Origin: Paraburkholderia solitsugae | GTDB lineage: Bacteria > Pseudomonadota > Gammaproteobacteria > Burkholderiales > Burkholderiaceae | Direction: 5' to 3' | Assembly (NCBI RefSeq): GCF_013177695.1 | Contig: NZ_WOEY01000166.1 | Coordinates: 1-64,000, forward strand | DNA length: 64,000 nucleotides | Part shown: positions 8,085 to 16,768 of the stretch, piece after piece | Numbering within the stretch: the first letter of the stretch is position 1 | How the letters are laid out: the number at the start of each line of letters is the position of its first letter | Program-made: the position numbers and the translations under genes | The notes under the pieces: generated by a model | What the model was told of the DNA's origin: nothing | Database searches by the model: none | Seen by the model: only the letters and a program-made list of their open reading frames with translations

Positions 8085-8717
8085 TTTCGATGGCGGCAAG
8101 GTGCTGGCGCAGGTTCGCGTGGCCGTTTGCAAGGTGCGCCGGGAAAGCGCATTGCATGGCTGCCGACGCTCACCGCGCGGCGTCAGGACACACTGCGCGC
8201 CGAGCATCTGCGCTTCGTGCGCGAGGCGCCGCGAGGCGGCGTACTGCATTGCTTCGTGCTCGATTGTTCAGGTTCCATGCTTGGCGGGCAGCGCCTTGCA
8301 CTGGCTAAGGGTTTGCTGATTGCGCTGTTCGATCGTGCAGGCGCCGCGCGTGCCGAGGCTGCGCTGGTGTGTTTTGGCGGTGCCGGCGCGGATCTGCGCT
8401 TCGGTCCAGCCGTGCCGCGCTGGTGGAGCGAACGGTGGCTAAGACCGGTGGGGGGAGGCGGCGGGACGCCACTAGCGTCCGGCGTGCGTCAGGCTGCGCA
8501 GGTGCTGGAGCGCAGCGCCCGCCGCAAGCCCGCGCAGCAGCGCTGGTTGTGGATCCTGACCGATGGCCGCAGCGGTGATCAGCCGGCGCGGCCGCTCAAC
8601 GCCGACGAGGTGGTATTCGTCGATTTCGAGCGGGAGGCGATACGGCTGGGCCGGTGCCAGACGCTTGCCGACGCATGGGGCGCGGCGCTTCTCACGCCGG
8701 AAGAACTGATCGCCTGA
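8040..8717 (+). CDS. VWA domain of the cobalt chelatase ChlD-like subunit (frameshift extension)
   Basis: C-terminal half of a ChlD/BchD-like chelatase subunit: a von Willebrand A domain with the MIDAS motif DCSGSM, the Thr of GGGGGTPLASG and the Asp of LTDGRSGD, which bind a metal and contact the partner AAA+ ring. The 225 codons from the slip site are open. In this frame there is no ATG or GTG before the domain begins; the only early starts are TTG codons at 7968 and 8127 with no ribosome-binding site, and the first GTG (about 8217) and ATG (8278) lie inside the conserved region. Translation is therefore most simply explained by -1 frameshifting from the preceding ORF. A non-standard TTG start cannot be excluded. 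Confidence 0.85.
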   Translation, partial: TLSHRKGAAADSRSGFRWRQGAGAGSRGRLQGAPGKRIAWLPTLTARRQDTLRAEHLRFVREAPRGGVLHCFVLDCSGSMLGGQRLALAKGLLIALFDRAGAARAEAALVCFGGAGADLRFGPAVPRWWSERWLRPVGGGGGTPLASGVRQAAQVLERSARRKPAQQRWLWILTDGRSGDQPARPLNADEVVFVDFEREAIRLGRCQTLADAWGAALLTPEELIA

Positions 8718-8758
8718 GTCTGAGCGACACGAGCAACGTGCGGCACGTTTTCGTGCGC

Positions 8759-9703
8759 TTATTTCAAGCCGTTGGACCAATACTGCACATCGTCCTGGCG
8801 GTCGAATACGAAGACTTTCATCGCCATCTGTTGCGCGACGTCGAGTTGATCGAGTTCGAGGCCATGGGTCGATGGCTCGCCCGGCGCATTGCCTTTCTGC
8901 ACATTACGGATGACCGCTGTAGTTTCGATCTCGGTTTGCTGCTCTGCCGATTTGAGGCAGAAGGCGACGCGCAGTCGTTCGCCGACTGTACCCAGCGTCC
9001 ACGAGGCGGTCAGCGACATGCCGTCTGCGCTAATGCTTTTAGCGAGGCCCAGACCTTCATAGGAATCGCCGGTTTCTCCGATGCCGAACCGTACTGCGAG
9101 GTGCGCGTGGACGCGGATCGACTTGCGTTCGCGCAGGCGGCGGATCACGCCGGGTTTTGAAAGCACCACGTAGTCGAATGGAGCGCGGCACACTGCCTCG
9201 ACCGTGCAGACGAAGCGAAACACGGCGTGGCTGGCTATGGCGACGATCTCGACGTTTTCACTGAGGCCTAGCGGGAGGATGCGGCCTTCGTGTAGCGGCG
9301 GCGTGACGAAGAGTGCGTGGTTGGGGGCGAAGCCGATGATGCGGCATGGGTGCATTGGGGCGCCGCTGCCTAGCTGCGAGCGCACGCCTATTAGTGCACC
9401 TATTGTCAGGTGCATGTCCTTTAGGGTGGGTTTATCGGTGGGGTGGTCGGATTGGGGTTCCTGCTGCGTGGCTGTGTCCAGCAAGTCGCCGCGGTGCGGG
9501 TGGAAGTTGTCGAACAGGAATTTGCGCTCGTCTGTGGTCGCCAGGATGGTGCCGCCGGCGAAGAGGAGGGTGCCGTCGGAGTCTGCGATTGGCCAGTCGA
9601 GAGGGATGCCGATTGGGACTGCCTCTAGAGTCAGGTGTGGTGTTGGGGTTTCTGCCTGGGTCTCTGTTTGGGCTTCTGCTCGGGCCTCTGTTGCGTTTTC
9701 CAT
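8759..9703 (-). CDS. PilZ/YcgR-type flagellar brake protein
   Basis: A 314-residue cytosolic protein with an N-terminal YcgR-like domain (after an alanine/glutamate/threonine-rich start) and a C-terminal PilZ domain. The c-di-GMP-binding signature is visible as RERKSIR followed by KSISADGMSL, matching RxxxR and (D/N)xSxxG with Ser in the first position. YcgR proteins bind c-di-GMP and slow the flagellar motor. It is transcribed towards the chelatase operon and away from fliL, with no good ribosome-binding site at the ATG. A second protein of the same architecture is encoded at 18899-19672. Confidence 0.82.
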   Translation of the reverse strand: MENATEARAEAQTETQAETPTPHLTLEAVPIGIPLDWPIADSDGTLLFAGGTILATTDERKFLFDNFHPHRGDLLDTATQQEPQSDHPTDKPTLKDMHLTIGALIGVRSQLGSGAPMHPCRIIGFAPNHALFVTPPLHEGRILPLGLSENVEIVAIASHAVFRFVCTVEAVCRAPFDYVVLSKPGVIRRLRERKSIRVHAHLAVRFGIGETGDSYEGLGLAKSISADGMSLTASWTLGTVGERLRVAFCLKSAEQQTEIETTAVIRNVQKGNAPGEPSTHGLELDQLDVAQQMAMKVFVFDRQDDVQYWSNGLK

Positions 9704-9818
9704 GGTCGGTGTCGCTAAATATGTGGCTGGATTACTTGTTTACGGCCGCGTGCGCGGTGAGCTTTAGGGGTTTGGGGGTTTTGTTGCTCTTTTATGTTGT
9801 TTGCATGATGAGGTGGTT

Positions 9819-10495
9819 CTTCTTGATTTGTTAGTGGTCTATTAGTGTTGCCCCTGTGCGGGGCGGCACTTACTTTCTTTGCCGCCGCAAAGAAAGATAA
9901 GCAAAGAAAGCGGCTCACCCCGCTAATTCTTAAGCGGGTCCCCCGCGCAGTCGCGGTAGTGGTGCATCTGGAATCTGTGCCCTCGCACATTCGGCTTCAG
10001 TGACAAAGGAGTCATCAGCTCCCACTCCGCACTACGTGCGTCGCGGATGGGTCTGCCTGGGAAACCGAGGGCTTCTTTTGAAGCGGGGAGCTATGCTTCG
10101 GCGCAGCGCCCAATTATCTGGCCGTGAGAGGCACGGATACGCGGTGATACGAGCCTGGGCTTCAAACGAAGTGCGGTGCCTCGTAGCGCGTTCGCGACGG
10201 GACGGTGGCCTACTGTGCCGAGTAGTTGACGGCGGGCGCGAAAACGACCGGATGGTTTGGTGAAGTACACGTCGGCGCGCGCAGCGCCGCCGGAAGTATG
10301 ACTGCTTTGTCACCAGGGCCGAATGTGCGAGGGCACGGATTCCAGATGCACCACTACCGTGGCTGTGCGGGGGACCCGCTTAAGAATTAGCGGTTTTGAG
10401 CCGCTTTCTTTGCTTATCTTTCTTTGCGGCGGCAAAGAAAGTAAGTGCCGCCCCGCACAGGGGCAACGCTAATAGACCAATAAGAAATCAAGGAA
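9819..10495. repeat. Long inverted-repeat element (about 198-bp arms)
   Basis: The segment 9819-10015 is repeated in inverted orientation at 10298-10495 with only scattered mismatches. The arms include short sub-palindromes (GCCCCTGTGCGGGGC, CTTTGCCGCCGCAAAG) and flank about 282 bp of unrelated sequence. In both directions an open frame reads FLCLSFFAAAKKVSAAPHRG, which is fortuitous coding by the arm. It fills most of the 1 kb between the PilZ gene and fliL. It has the form of a non-autonomous mobile or foldback element; no transposase is present, and no convincing gene was found inside the loop. Confidence 0.8.
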
Positions 10496-10704
10496 AGGCC
10501 AACGCCGCAGGCAAGCAGGCAAGCAGACAAACAACGAGCGCCGCGCAGGCAAAAACCCCAAACGCCGCGCCGTCAGGCGCCCCCCGCCCAAACGGGCAAA
10601 AACCAGAGATAGCCCTCAATAACCCTTCTTTTCGACCCATCGCGCCGCAGGCAAATAAACAACAATCACCCTCACCAGCACTAAAGGCAAGCAAAGCAAA
10701 CCTC

Positions 10705-11211
10705 ATGGCAACCACGACCGCAAACCAGCAAGCCGCGCCCGCCTCGCCGGGCCCCTTGAAGCGCATCATCCTGATCGTCGTCATCGCGCTCATCGCCGCA
10801 GGCGCCGCCGGCGCGGGTGTGTGGTTCTACATGTCCCAGCGTAGCCCGGCCCCCGCCTCAGCGGCCACGGCCAGTGCGCCGGCGCCACTGGCCGTGCCGC
10901 TGTTCTTCCCGCTCGAATCGATGACGGTCAACCTGCAATCGGACGACGGTCAGCAACACTTCCTGCGTATCGGCCTGACCCTCAAGCTCAACGACCCGAA
11001 AACCCAGCAGGAACTCTCCGACCATATGCCGGAAGTGCGCAGCCGCATCCTCCTCGCCCTGTCGAACAAACATCCGGAAGACCTCGCGCCGCTCGAAGGC
11101 AAACGCGCGCTGGCCACCGAACTCCAGACATTGATCGAACAGCCGACCGATAAAGGCGCGCCGCCGATCCACGTCCAGGACGTGCTGTTCACCGAATTCG
11201 TCGTGCAGTGA
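10705..11211 (+). CDS. fliL: Flagellar basal body-associated protein FliL
   Basis: A 168-residue inner-membrane protein that sits around the stator and supports torque generation. After a short cytosolic N-terminus (MATTTANQQAA) comes one membrane segment (IILIVVIALIAAGAAGAGVWFY), a Ser/Ala/Pro linker, and the periplasmic FliL domain with LESMTVNLQS, FLRIGLTLKL and VQDVLFTEFVVQ at the C-terminus. The frame is open from 10396, but the earlier part is encoded by the inverted-repeat element and is not FliL-like, so the ATG at 10705 is chosen. It leads the fliLMNOPQR operon. Confidence 0.93.
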   Translation: MATTTANQQAAPASPGPLKRIILIVVIALIAAGAAGAGVWFYMSQRSPAPASAATASAPAPLAVPLFFPLESMTVNLQSDDGQQHFLRIGLTLKLNDPKTQQELSDHMPEVRSRILLALSNKHPEDLAPLEGKRALATELQTLIEQPTDKGAPPIHVQDVLFTEFVVQ

Positions 11212-11273
11212 CGTTCTCAGTGACGTCATTCACCGCCGCCATCATTAACCGCCGGACGCACGAGGAATAAGGA

Positions 11274-12272
11274 ATGGGCCACGAAGAGTTCATGTCCCAG
11301 GAGGAGGTCGATGCCCTCCTCAAGGGCGTCACCGGCGAGTCCGACTCGGTCGCCGAGCAGACCGATCGTGCGGGCGTACGCCCGTACAACATCGCGACGC
11401 AGGAACGCATCGTCCGCGGCCGGATGCCCGGCCTCGAAATCATCAACGACCGCTTCGCGCGCCTGTTGCGCGTCGGTATCTTCAACTTCATGCGGCGTTC
11501 GGCGGAAATCTCCGTCGGTCCAGTGAAGGTGGTGAAGTACAGCGAGTTCACCCGCAACCTGCCGATCCCGACCAACCTGAACCTGGTCCATGTGAAGCCG
11601 TTGCGCGGCACATCGCTGTTCGTGTTCGACCCGAATCTGGTGTTCTTCGTGGTCGACAACCTGTTCGGCGGCGACGGGCGTTTCCATACCCGCGTCGAAG
11701 GCCGCGATTTCACGGCAACCGAGCAGCGCATCATCATGAAGCTGCTCAATCTCACGTTCGAGCACTACGCGGCGTCGTGGAAAAGCGTGCGCCCGCTGCA
11801 GTTCGAATTCGTACGCTCGGAAATGCACACGCAGTTCGCCAACGTGGCGACGCCGAACGAAATCGTCATCGTCACGCAGTTCTCGATCGAGTTCGGCACG
11901 ACGGGCGGCACGCTGCACATCTGCATGCCGTATTCGATGATCGAGCCGATCCGAGACATTCTCTCGTCGCCGATCCAGGGCGAGGCGCTCGAAGTCGACC
12001 GCCGCTGGGTCCGCGTGCTGTCGCAACAGGTGCAGGCAGCAGAAGTGGAACTGACCGCCGACCTTGCACAGGTGCCGGTCACGTTCGAACAGATCCTGAA
12101 CATGCGCCGTGGCGATGTTCTGCCGATCAACATCCCCGAACACATCACGGCGAAAGTCGATGGCGTGCCGGTGATGGAGTGCGGCTACGGAATTTTCAAT
12201 GGTCAGTACGCGTTGCGGGTCCAGAAAATGATCAGCGCAGCCGACACGATGAAGGAAGGTGGATATGAGTGA
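11274..12272 (+). CDS. fliM: Flagellar motor switch protein FliM
   Basis: C-ring switch protein of 332 residues that binds phospho-CheY. The N-terminal MSQEEVDALLKGVTGE is the CheY-P-binding peptide; the middle domain shows PYNIATQERIVRGRMPGLEIINDRFAR and the GGDG motif within NLFGGDGRFHTRVEGRDFT; the C-terminal domain ends in a FliN-like fold with VPVMECGYGIFNGQYALRV. A GAGGAATAAGGA stretch precedes the ATG. The 3' end overlaps the fliN start by eight bases. Confidence 0.97.
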   Translation: MGHEEFMSQEEVDALLKGVTGESDSVAEQTDRAGVRPYNIATQERIVRGRMPGLEIINDRFARLLRVGIFNFMRRSAEISVGPVKVVKYSEFTRNLPIPTNLNLVHVKPLRGTSLFVFDPNLVFFVVDNLFGGDGRFHTRVEGRDFTATEQRIIMKLLNLTFEHYAASWKSVRPLQFEFVRSEMHTQFANVATPNEIVIVTQFSIEFGTTGGTLHICMPYSMIEPIRDILSSPIQGEALEVDRRWVRVLSQQVQAAEVELTADLAQVPVTFEQILNMRRGDVLPINIPEHITAKVDGVPVMECGYGIFNGQYALRVQKMISAADTMKEGGYE

Positions 12273-12729
12273 CCTGAACGCAAAGACTGAGGCCGAACTG
12301 GCCGCTGGCGCGCCGCAACTGGCCGCCGACGCAGCCAGCGCCGAAGACGACGCGGCGATGGCCGACTGGGCCAGCGCGCTGGCCGAGCAGAACGACAACA
12401 CGGAAGTCAGCGCAACCACGGCAGGCGTGTTCCAGCCGCTCTCGAAGGTCGAGTCGACCTCGACGCGTAATGACATCGACATGATCCTGGACATTCCCGT
12501 CCAGATGACCGTCGAACTCGGCCGCACCAAGATCGCGATCCGCAACCTGCTGCAACTCGCGCAAGGTTCGGTCGTGGAACTGGACGGCATGGCCGGTGAA
12601 CCGATGGACGTGCTGGTCAACGGCTGCCTGATCGCCCAGGGCGAAGTGGTGGTCGTCAACGACAAGTTCGGTATCCGTCTGACCGACATCATCACGCCGT
12701 CCGAACGCATCCGGAAGTTGAATCGATGA
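12265..12729 (+). CDS. fliN: Flagellar motor switch protein FliN
   Basis: C-ring protein of 154 residues that pairs with FliM and is needed for switching and export. The conserved SpoA-like domain occupies the second half: LDIPVQMTVELGRTKIAIRNLLQLAQGSVVELD, EPMDVLVNGCLIAQGEVVVVNDKFGIRLTDI. The first 70 residues are acidic and alanine-rich. The ATG at 12265 is placed after AAGGAAGG at good spacing; a GTG six bases earlier is also in frame. It overlaps fliM, and its stop overlaps the fliO start. Confidence 0.95.
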   Translation: MSDLNAKTEAELAAGAPQLAADAASAEDDAAMADWASALAEQNDNTEVSATTAGVFQPLSKVESTSTRNDIDMILDIPVQMTVELGRTKIAIRNLLQLAQGSVVELDGMAGEPMDVLVNGCLIAQGEVVVVNDKFGIRLTDIITPSERIRKLNR

Positions 12730-13430
12730 ACCGTGTTGCCGGTCGCGCCGCGTTGCGTATGCCGCAGGGTTCGCCTCAGTCACATGCGTCACATGCGTCA
12801 CATGCGTCACATGCGTCACATGCGTCGCGCCATGATCTCCATCGCACTGGCCTCGCGACGACCGCGGCAACGACAGCGACAGCGACTACGTCGGCGCTGA
12901 TGGCCGCACTGGCCTCCGTGGCGACATTCGCACCATCGGCCGCGCACGCAGCCGACATGAACGCGGTCAACAACGCCGCGAAAATCGCGTCGGGTGTCGG
13001 TGCCGGCACGGCCGTTCCGGCGCTTGGCGTCGGCGCGGTGTTGCAAACCATTGTCGGCCTGCTGGTCGTGATCGGTCTGGTGTTCGCCTGTGCATGGCTC
13101 GCGCGCCGCTTCGGCTTGCAACCCGCCCATCGCGGCGGCCTCGTAAAGACGATTGGCGGTGCCTCGCTCGGCGGCAAGGAGCGGGTCGCGGTGGTCGAGA
13201 TCGGCGATACGTGGCTCGTGCTCGGCACGGCGCCGGGCAATGTGCGTCTGCTGCACACGATGCCCGCCGGTTCGGCCGCAGTCGATCCGGCCGCAGGCAC
13301 GCAACCCGCCACACCAGGCGCATCCGGTACCGGCGCAGCATTGCCCGGCACCTTCGGCCAACGCTTTCGCGACGCTTTAAAAGGCGAAGTGGGCAAACGT
13401 TTCAATGGGCAAGGCAGCGGGGATCGGTAA
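12726..13430 (+). CDS. fliO: Flagellar biosynthetic protein FliO
   Basis: Membrane protein of 234 residues that helps assemble the FliP ring of the export gate. One clear transmembrane segment (VLQTIVGLLVVIGLVFACAWLA) is followed by the cytosolic FliO domain with GGASLGGKERVAVVEIGDTWLVLG. The N-terminus is unusually long: after MNRVAGRAALR it contains a perfect (Ala-Ser-His) repeat encoded by a 9-bp tandem array, then an alanine/threonine-rich hydrophobic stretch ending in AHAADM that could be a signal peptide. The start overlaps the fliN stop (ATGA); a later start would remove the repeat. Confidence 0.87.
   Translation: MNRVAGRAALRMPQGSPQSHASHASHASHASHASRHDLHRTGLATTAATTATATTSALMAALASVATFAPSAAHAADMNAVNNAAKIASGVGAGTAVPALGVGAVLQTIVGLLVVIGLVFACAWLARRFGLQPAHRGGLVKTIGGASLGGKERVAVVEIGDTWLVLGTAPGNVRLLHTMPAGSAAVDPAAGTQPATPGASGTGAALPGTFGQRFRDALKGEVGKRFNGQGSGDR
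12780..12824. repeat. Five 9-bp tandem repeats in fliO
   Basis: Five perfect copies of TCACATGCG, translated as repeated Ser-His-Ala units near the FliO N-terminus. The unit preserves the frame. Confidence 0.9.
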
Positions 13431-14263
13431 TGCAGTTCAGTCTTCAATCAGCGCAATCAGTGCGTCACGCGCACGCCACTCGCATGTCTTCTGCCGCCTC
13501 GAAAGTCATTCCCGTGCTGCGCCGTGTCGCGCCAGTGGTATTACCGGCTCTGATGCTCGCACTGCCGACGCTGTCGTTCGCGCAAACCGCCGGCTTGCCG
13601 GCCTTCAATACGAGCCCGGGCCCGAACGGTGGCACGACCTACTCGCTGAGCGTGCAGACGATGCTGCTGCTCACGATGCTGTCGTTCCTGCCTGCGATGG
13701 TGCTGATGATGACGAGCTTCACGCGCATCATCATCGTGTTGTCGTTGCTGCGCCAGGCGCTCGGCACGACCACCACGCCGCCTAACCAGGTGCTGGTCGG
13801 TCTCGCGCTGTTCCTCACGCTATTCGTGATGTCGCCAGTGCTGGACAAGGCCTATAACGACGGCTACAAGCCGTTCTCCGAAGGCTCGATGCCGATGGAG
13901 ACAGCCGTCAACCGCGGCCTCGCGCCGTTCAAGACCTTCATGCTGCGCCAGACCCGCGAAAGCGATCTCGCATTGTTCGCCCGCATCTCGCACGCCGCGC
14001 CGATGCAAGGCCCGGAAGATGTGCCGCTGTCGCTGCTGGTGCCGTCGTTCGTGACGAGCGAACTGAAAACGGGCTTCCAGATCGGCTTCACGATTTTCAT
14101 CCCGTTCCTGATCATCGACATGGTGGTGGCGAGCGTGCTGATGTCGATGGGGATGATGATGGTGTCGCCCGCCACCATCTCGCTACCGTTCAAGCTGATG
14201 CTGTTCGTGCTGGTCGACGGTTGGCAATTGCTGCTCGGCTCGCTCGCGCAGAGCTTTGTTTAA
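13430..14263 (+). CDS. fliP: Flagellar export gate protein FliP
   Basis: Core membrane protein of the flagellar type III export gate, 277 residues from the ATG that overlaps the fliO stop (TAATG). An N-terminal signal sequence ends near LPTLSFAQT. Conserved parts include LLLTMLSFLPAMVLMMTSFTRIIIVLSLLRQALGT, PPNQVLVGLALFLT, and GFQIGFTIFIPFLIIDMVVASVLMSMGM followed by PFKLMLFVLVDGW. An upstream extension of the frame from 13094 only shadows fliO. Confidence 0.97.
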   Translation: MQFSLQSAQSVRHAHATRMSSAASKVIPVLRRVAPVVLPALMLALPTLSFAQTAGLPAFNTSPGPNGGTTYSLSVQTMLLLTMLSFLPAMVLMMTSFTRIIIVLSLLRQALGTTTTPPNQVLVGLALFLTLFVMSPVLDKAYNDGYKPFSEGSMPMETAVNRGLAPFKTFMLRQTRESDLALFARISHAAPMQGPEDVPLSLLVPSFVTSELKTGFQIGFTIFIPFLIIDMVVASVLMSMGMMMVSPATISLPFKLMLFVLVDGWQLLLGSLAQSFV

Positions 14264-14328
14264 CCGCGTCGCTTAGCGGCCTCATCTAGCTGCGCCACTC
14301 AACCCCTCACGCTTCCGGTCGACTCGCC

Positions 14329-14598
14329 ATGAATCAAGAATCCGTCATGACGCTCGCGCACCAGGCCATGTACGTCGGCCTGCTGCTTGCCGCGCCCTTG
14401 CTGCTGGTCGCGCTGGTGGTCGGTCTGGTAGTGAGCCTGTTCCAGGCCGCTACGCAGATCAACGAAACCACGCTGTCATTCATTCCGAAGTTGCTCGCCA
14501 TCGCCATCACGATGGTGATCGCCGGTCCGTGGATGTTGACCACCATGCTCGACTATCTGCGCCAGACGCTCACCAACATCCCGTCGCTCGTCAACTGA
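14329..14598 (+). CDS. fliQ: Flagellar export gate protein FliQ
   Basis: Small export-gate membrane protein of 89 residues with two transmembrane helices (LLLAAPLLLVALVVGLVVSLFQAATQINE and FIPKLLAIAITMVIAGPWM). The length and the FQAATQINE motif are standard. It follows fliP by 65 bases and precedes fliR by 33. Confidence 0.96.
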   Translation: MNQESVMTLAHQAMYVGLLLAAPLLLVALVVGLVVSLFQAATQINETTLSFIPKLLAIAITMVIAGPWMLTTMLDYLRQTLTNIPSLVN

Positions 14599-14631
14599 GC
14601 GCGGCGCCGGCTTCCGCCCTTCTCCACCGTC

Positions 14632-15414
14632 ATGTTTTCCGTCACCTACGCACAACTGAACGCCTGGCTCACGGCGTTCCTGTGGCCGTTCGTGCGAATT
14701 CTCGCGCTGGTGGCGACTGCGCCGGTGCTTGGCAACCGCGCGCTGCCGATGCGGGTGAAGATCGGCCTCGCGGCCTTCATCACGATCATCGTCGCGCCCA
14801 CGCTCGGTGCGCTGCCGCAAGTCACGGTGTTCTCCGCCGAAGGCGTGTGGATCATCGCCAACCAGTTCCTGATCGGCATCGCGCTCGGCATGACGATGCA
14901 GATCGTGTTTCAGGCGATCGGCGCCACAGGTGATTTCGTCGGTCTGGGCATGGGCCTGGGTTTCGCGACGTTCTTCGACGCGCAGGCGAGCAGTTCGAGC
15001 CAGGTGCTGTCGAGCTATATGACCACGATCGCGATGCTGGTGTTTCTGGTGATCGACGGCCATTTGCAGATGATCAGCGCGCTGCTGACCACGTTCCAGT
15101 CGGTGCCGGTCTCGGCGAACATCCTCGGCGCGCCCGGCTGGCGCACCCTGGCGAATTTCGGCAGCACGGTGTTTTCGGCGGGGCTGCTGCTGTCGCTGCC
15201 GGTGGTCGTCGCGCTCCTGATCGCCAACATCTCGCTCGGCATCCTGAACCGCGCCGCGCCGCAAATCGGCGTGTTCCAGATCGGCTTTCCGCTGACGATG
15301 CTGATCGGCATGCTGCTCCTGCAGCTGATGATCCCGAACATGATTCCATTCTTCATGCGCCTGTTCGATGTTGGCATCGATCAGATGGGACGCGTGGCGG
15401 CCGGCTTCAAGTAG
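14632..15414 (+). CDS. fliR: Flagellar export gate protein FliR
   Basis: Export-gate membrane protein of 260 residues with several transmembrane helices, starting MFSVTYAQLNAWLTAFLWPFVRILALVATAP. Conserved segments include NRALPMRVKIGLAAFI, GIALGMTMQIVFQAIGATGDFVGLGMGLGFATFFD and LILLPVV-type helices near the end. It is the last gene of the rightward operon and is followed by a strong hairpin shared with the convergent flgL. Confidence 0.97.
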   Translation: MFSVTYAQLNAWLTAFLWPFVRILALVATAPVLGNRALPMRVKIGLAAFITIIVAPTLGALPQVTVFSAEGVWIIANQFLIGIALGMTMQIVFQAIGATGDFVGLGMGLGFATFFDAQASSSSQVLSSYMTTIAMLVFLVIDGHLQMISALLTTFQSVPVSANILGAPGWRTLANFGSTVFSAGLLLSLPVVVALLIANISLGILNRAAPQIGVFQIGFPLTMLIGMLLLQLMIPNMIPFFMRLFDVGIDQMGRVAAGFK

Positions 15415-15477
15415 CGCAGCCTGCCCCGGGGCGGCGACTGGCTTCGCGTTGGCCACCCATCGGCCACCTAAAACAAA

Positions 15478-15514
15478 GAAGGGCGGAACCGGCTCACACC
15501 GGCTTCCGCCCTTC
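15478..15514. terminator. Bidirectional terminator between fliR and flgL
   Basis: A 15-bp stem (GAAGGGCGGAACCGG against its complement with one bulged base) with a six-base loop lies in the convergent gap. On the minus strand it is followed by TTTGTTTT, so it should work best for flgL; the rightward T-run is short. Confidence 0.7.
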
Positions 15515-15537
15515 TGCATTTCAGACTACGTAGCCGC

Positions 15538-16758
15538 TCAGTTCAGGTACTGGAACAGCGAAACGCTCTGAATCTTCACGAACGCCTGCTGCGCCGCTTG
15601 CAGCGCGTTTTGCGTCATCGTGTACTGGCCGATCGTCTTGGCCATGTCGGTCTGCGTCAGATCTGCCAGGTTGCTCGCCGTCTGCAACGTGTTGGTCTGC
15701 GTGACGGTCTGCAACGCTTGCACTTGCTGCTCACGGCCACCCACCGCCGCCTGCGCGGTCACGACGTTGTTCATCGTGTTTTCGAGCTGGGTCATGCTGG
15801 TGGTCAGCGCGCTCTGGAAAGTGGCCGTCGAGGCGCCGCCAGACAGCGGCGATTGCAACGTGGTGATCAACTGGCTCAGATTTGCGAACACATCCATGCT
15901 GCCTTGCGTGGCCGGCGTCACGGAAAAGCTGTCGCCCGCGTTCGGCGCGCCAGTGATGTTCACCGTCTGGCCGCCAAGCGTGATCGCCGAGCCGGCCGTG
16001 AACGCTTGCGGCGCGCTCGTGGTCGGCGCCCCGCTCGGCGGGGTCTGGGTCACCGTGTAGGTGGTCGCCGACGTGAAGTTGATCTGGTACGTATCCGCAT
16101 TGGCCGGATTGGTCGGATTCGTCAGGCTGACGGTGCTGATCACGCCCGTGCCGGTATTGGCGGCCGTCGCGGCCGGCACCGAGCTGGTGCCGATTGCTGC
16201 AACGCTGCCGAAGATCGCGATACCGTTGTCGCCGGTCTGAATCGTGTGCGACGACGTGACCTGCATGGAAGGCGTACCGGTATCGCCCGAATAGCTCACA
16301 ACGCCGGCTGCGTTGGTGGTGTACGGGGTCGCGGTGGTTTGATAACCGCCGAACAAGGCGTTGCCCTGCGGATCGGTCGCATTGGCGAGCGTCATCAACT
16401 GGCTGCGCAAGCTCTGCAGTTGCGTTGCGATCGAGCCGCGGTCGCCGTTGTTCAGCGAACCGTCGCCGGCGCTCAGCACCAGCGTATGAATGCTCTGCAG
16501 CACTGTATTGACGCTGCCGAGCGTTGAATCTTCCTGTTGCAGCGAAGAGAGCGCTGCGCCCTGGTTGGTCGTGTACTGCGACAGGCTCGTCGCCGTCGAG
16601 CTCAACAGCACTGCCTGCGCCGCGCCGAGCGGATTGTCCGACGGCGTGGAGAGGCTGACGCCGGTCGAGATCTGTTGATACAACTGCGACAACTGAGCTT
16701 GCTGATCGCTCATCGTCGCCACGTTCATGTTGAAGTACTGCATGCTGGAGATACGCAT
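15538..16758 (-). CDS. flgL: Flagellar hook-filament junction protein FlgL (HAP3)
   Basis: Secreted junction protein of 406 residues linking hook and filament. The N-terminus MRISSMQYFNMNVATMSDQQ and C-terminus (QAAQQAFVKIQSVSLFQYLN) form the conserved coiled D0/D1 ends, with PSDNPLGAAQAVLL typical of flagellin-like proteins; the middle is a variable Thr/Ala-rich domain. The ATG at 16758 follows a GAGG at good spacing; a TTG six bases upstream is also open. It lies ten bases after flgK. Confidence 0.95.
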   Translation of the reverse strand: MRISSMQYFNMNVATMSDQQAQLSQLYQQISTGVSLSTPSDNPLGAAQAVLLSSTATSLSQYTTNQGAALSSLQQEDSTLGSVNTVLQSIHTLVLSAGDGSLNNGDRGSIATQLQSLRSQLMTLANATDPQGNALFGGYQTTATPYTTNAAGVVSYSGDTGTPSMQVTSSHTIQTGDNGIAIFGSVAAIGTSSVPAATAANTGTGVISTVSLTNPTNPANADTYQINFTSATTYTVTQTPPSGAPTTSAPQAFTAGSAITLGGQTVNITGAPNAGDSFSVTPATQGSMDVFANLSQLITTLQSPLSGGASTATFQSALTTSMTQLENTMNNVVTAQAAVGGREQQVQALQTVTQTNTLQTASNLADLTQTDMAKTIGQYTMTQNALQAAQQAFVKIQSVSLFQYLN

Positions 16759-16768
16759 GTTCAACGCC

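Noticed and set aside
10000..10263. An 87-codon ORF in the loop of the inverted-repeat element
   Set aside because: No motif, no ribosome-binding site and overlap with the repeat arm; not supported as a gene.
10396..10704. N-terminal extension of FliL from 10396
   Set aside because: This stretch is encoded by the inverted-repeat element and a low-complexity linker; FliL homology begins at the ATG at 10705.
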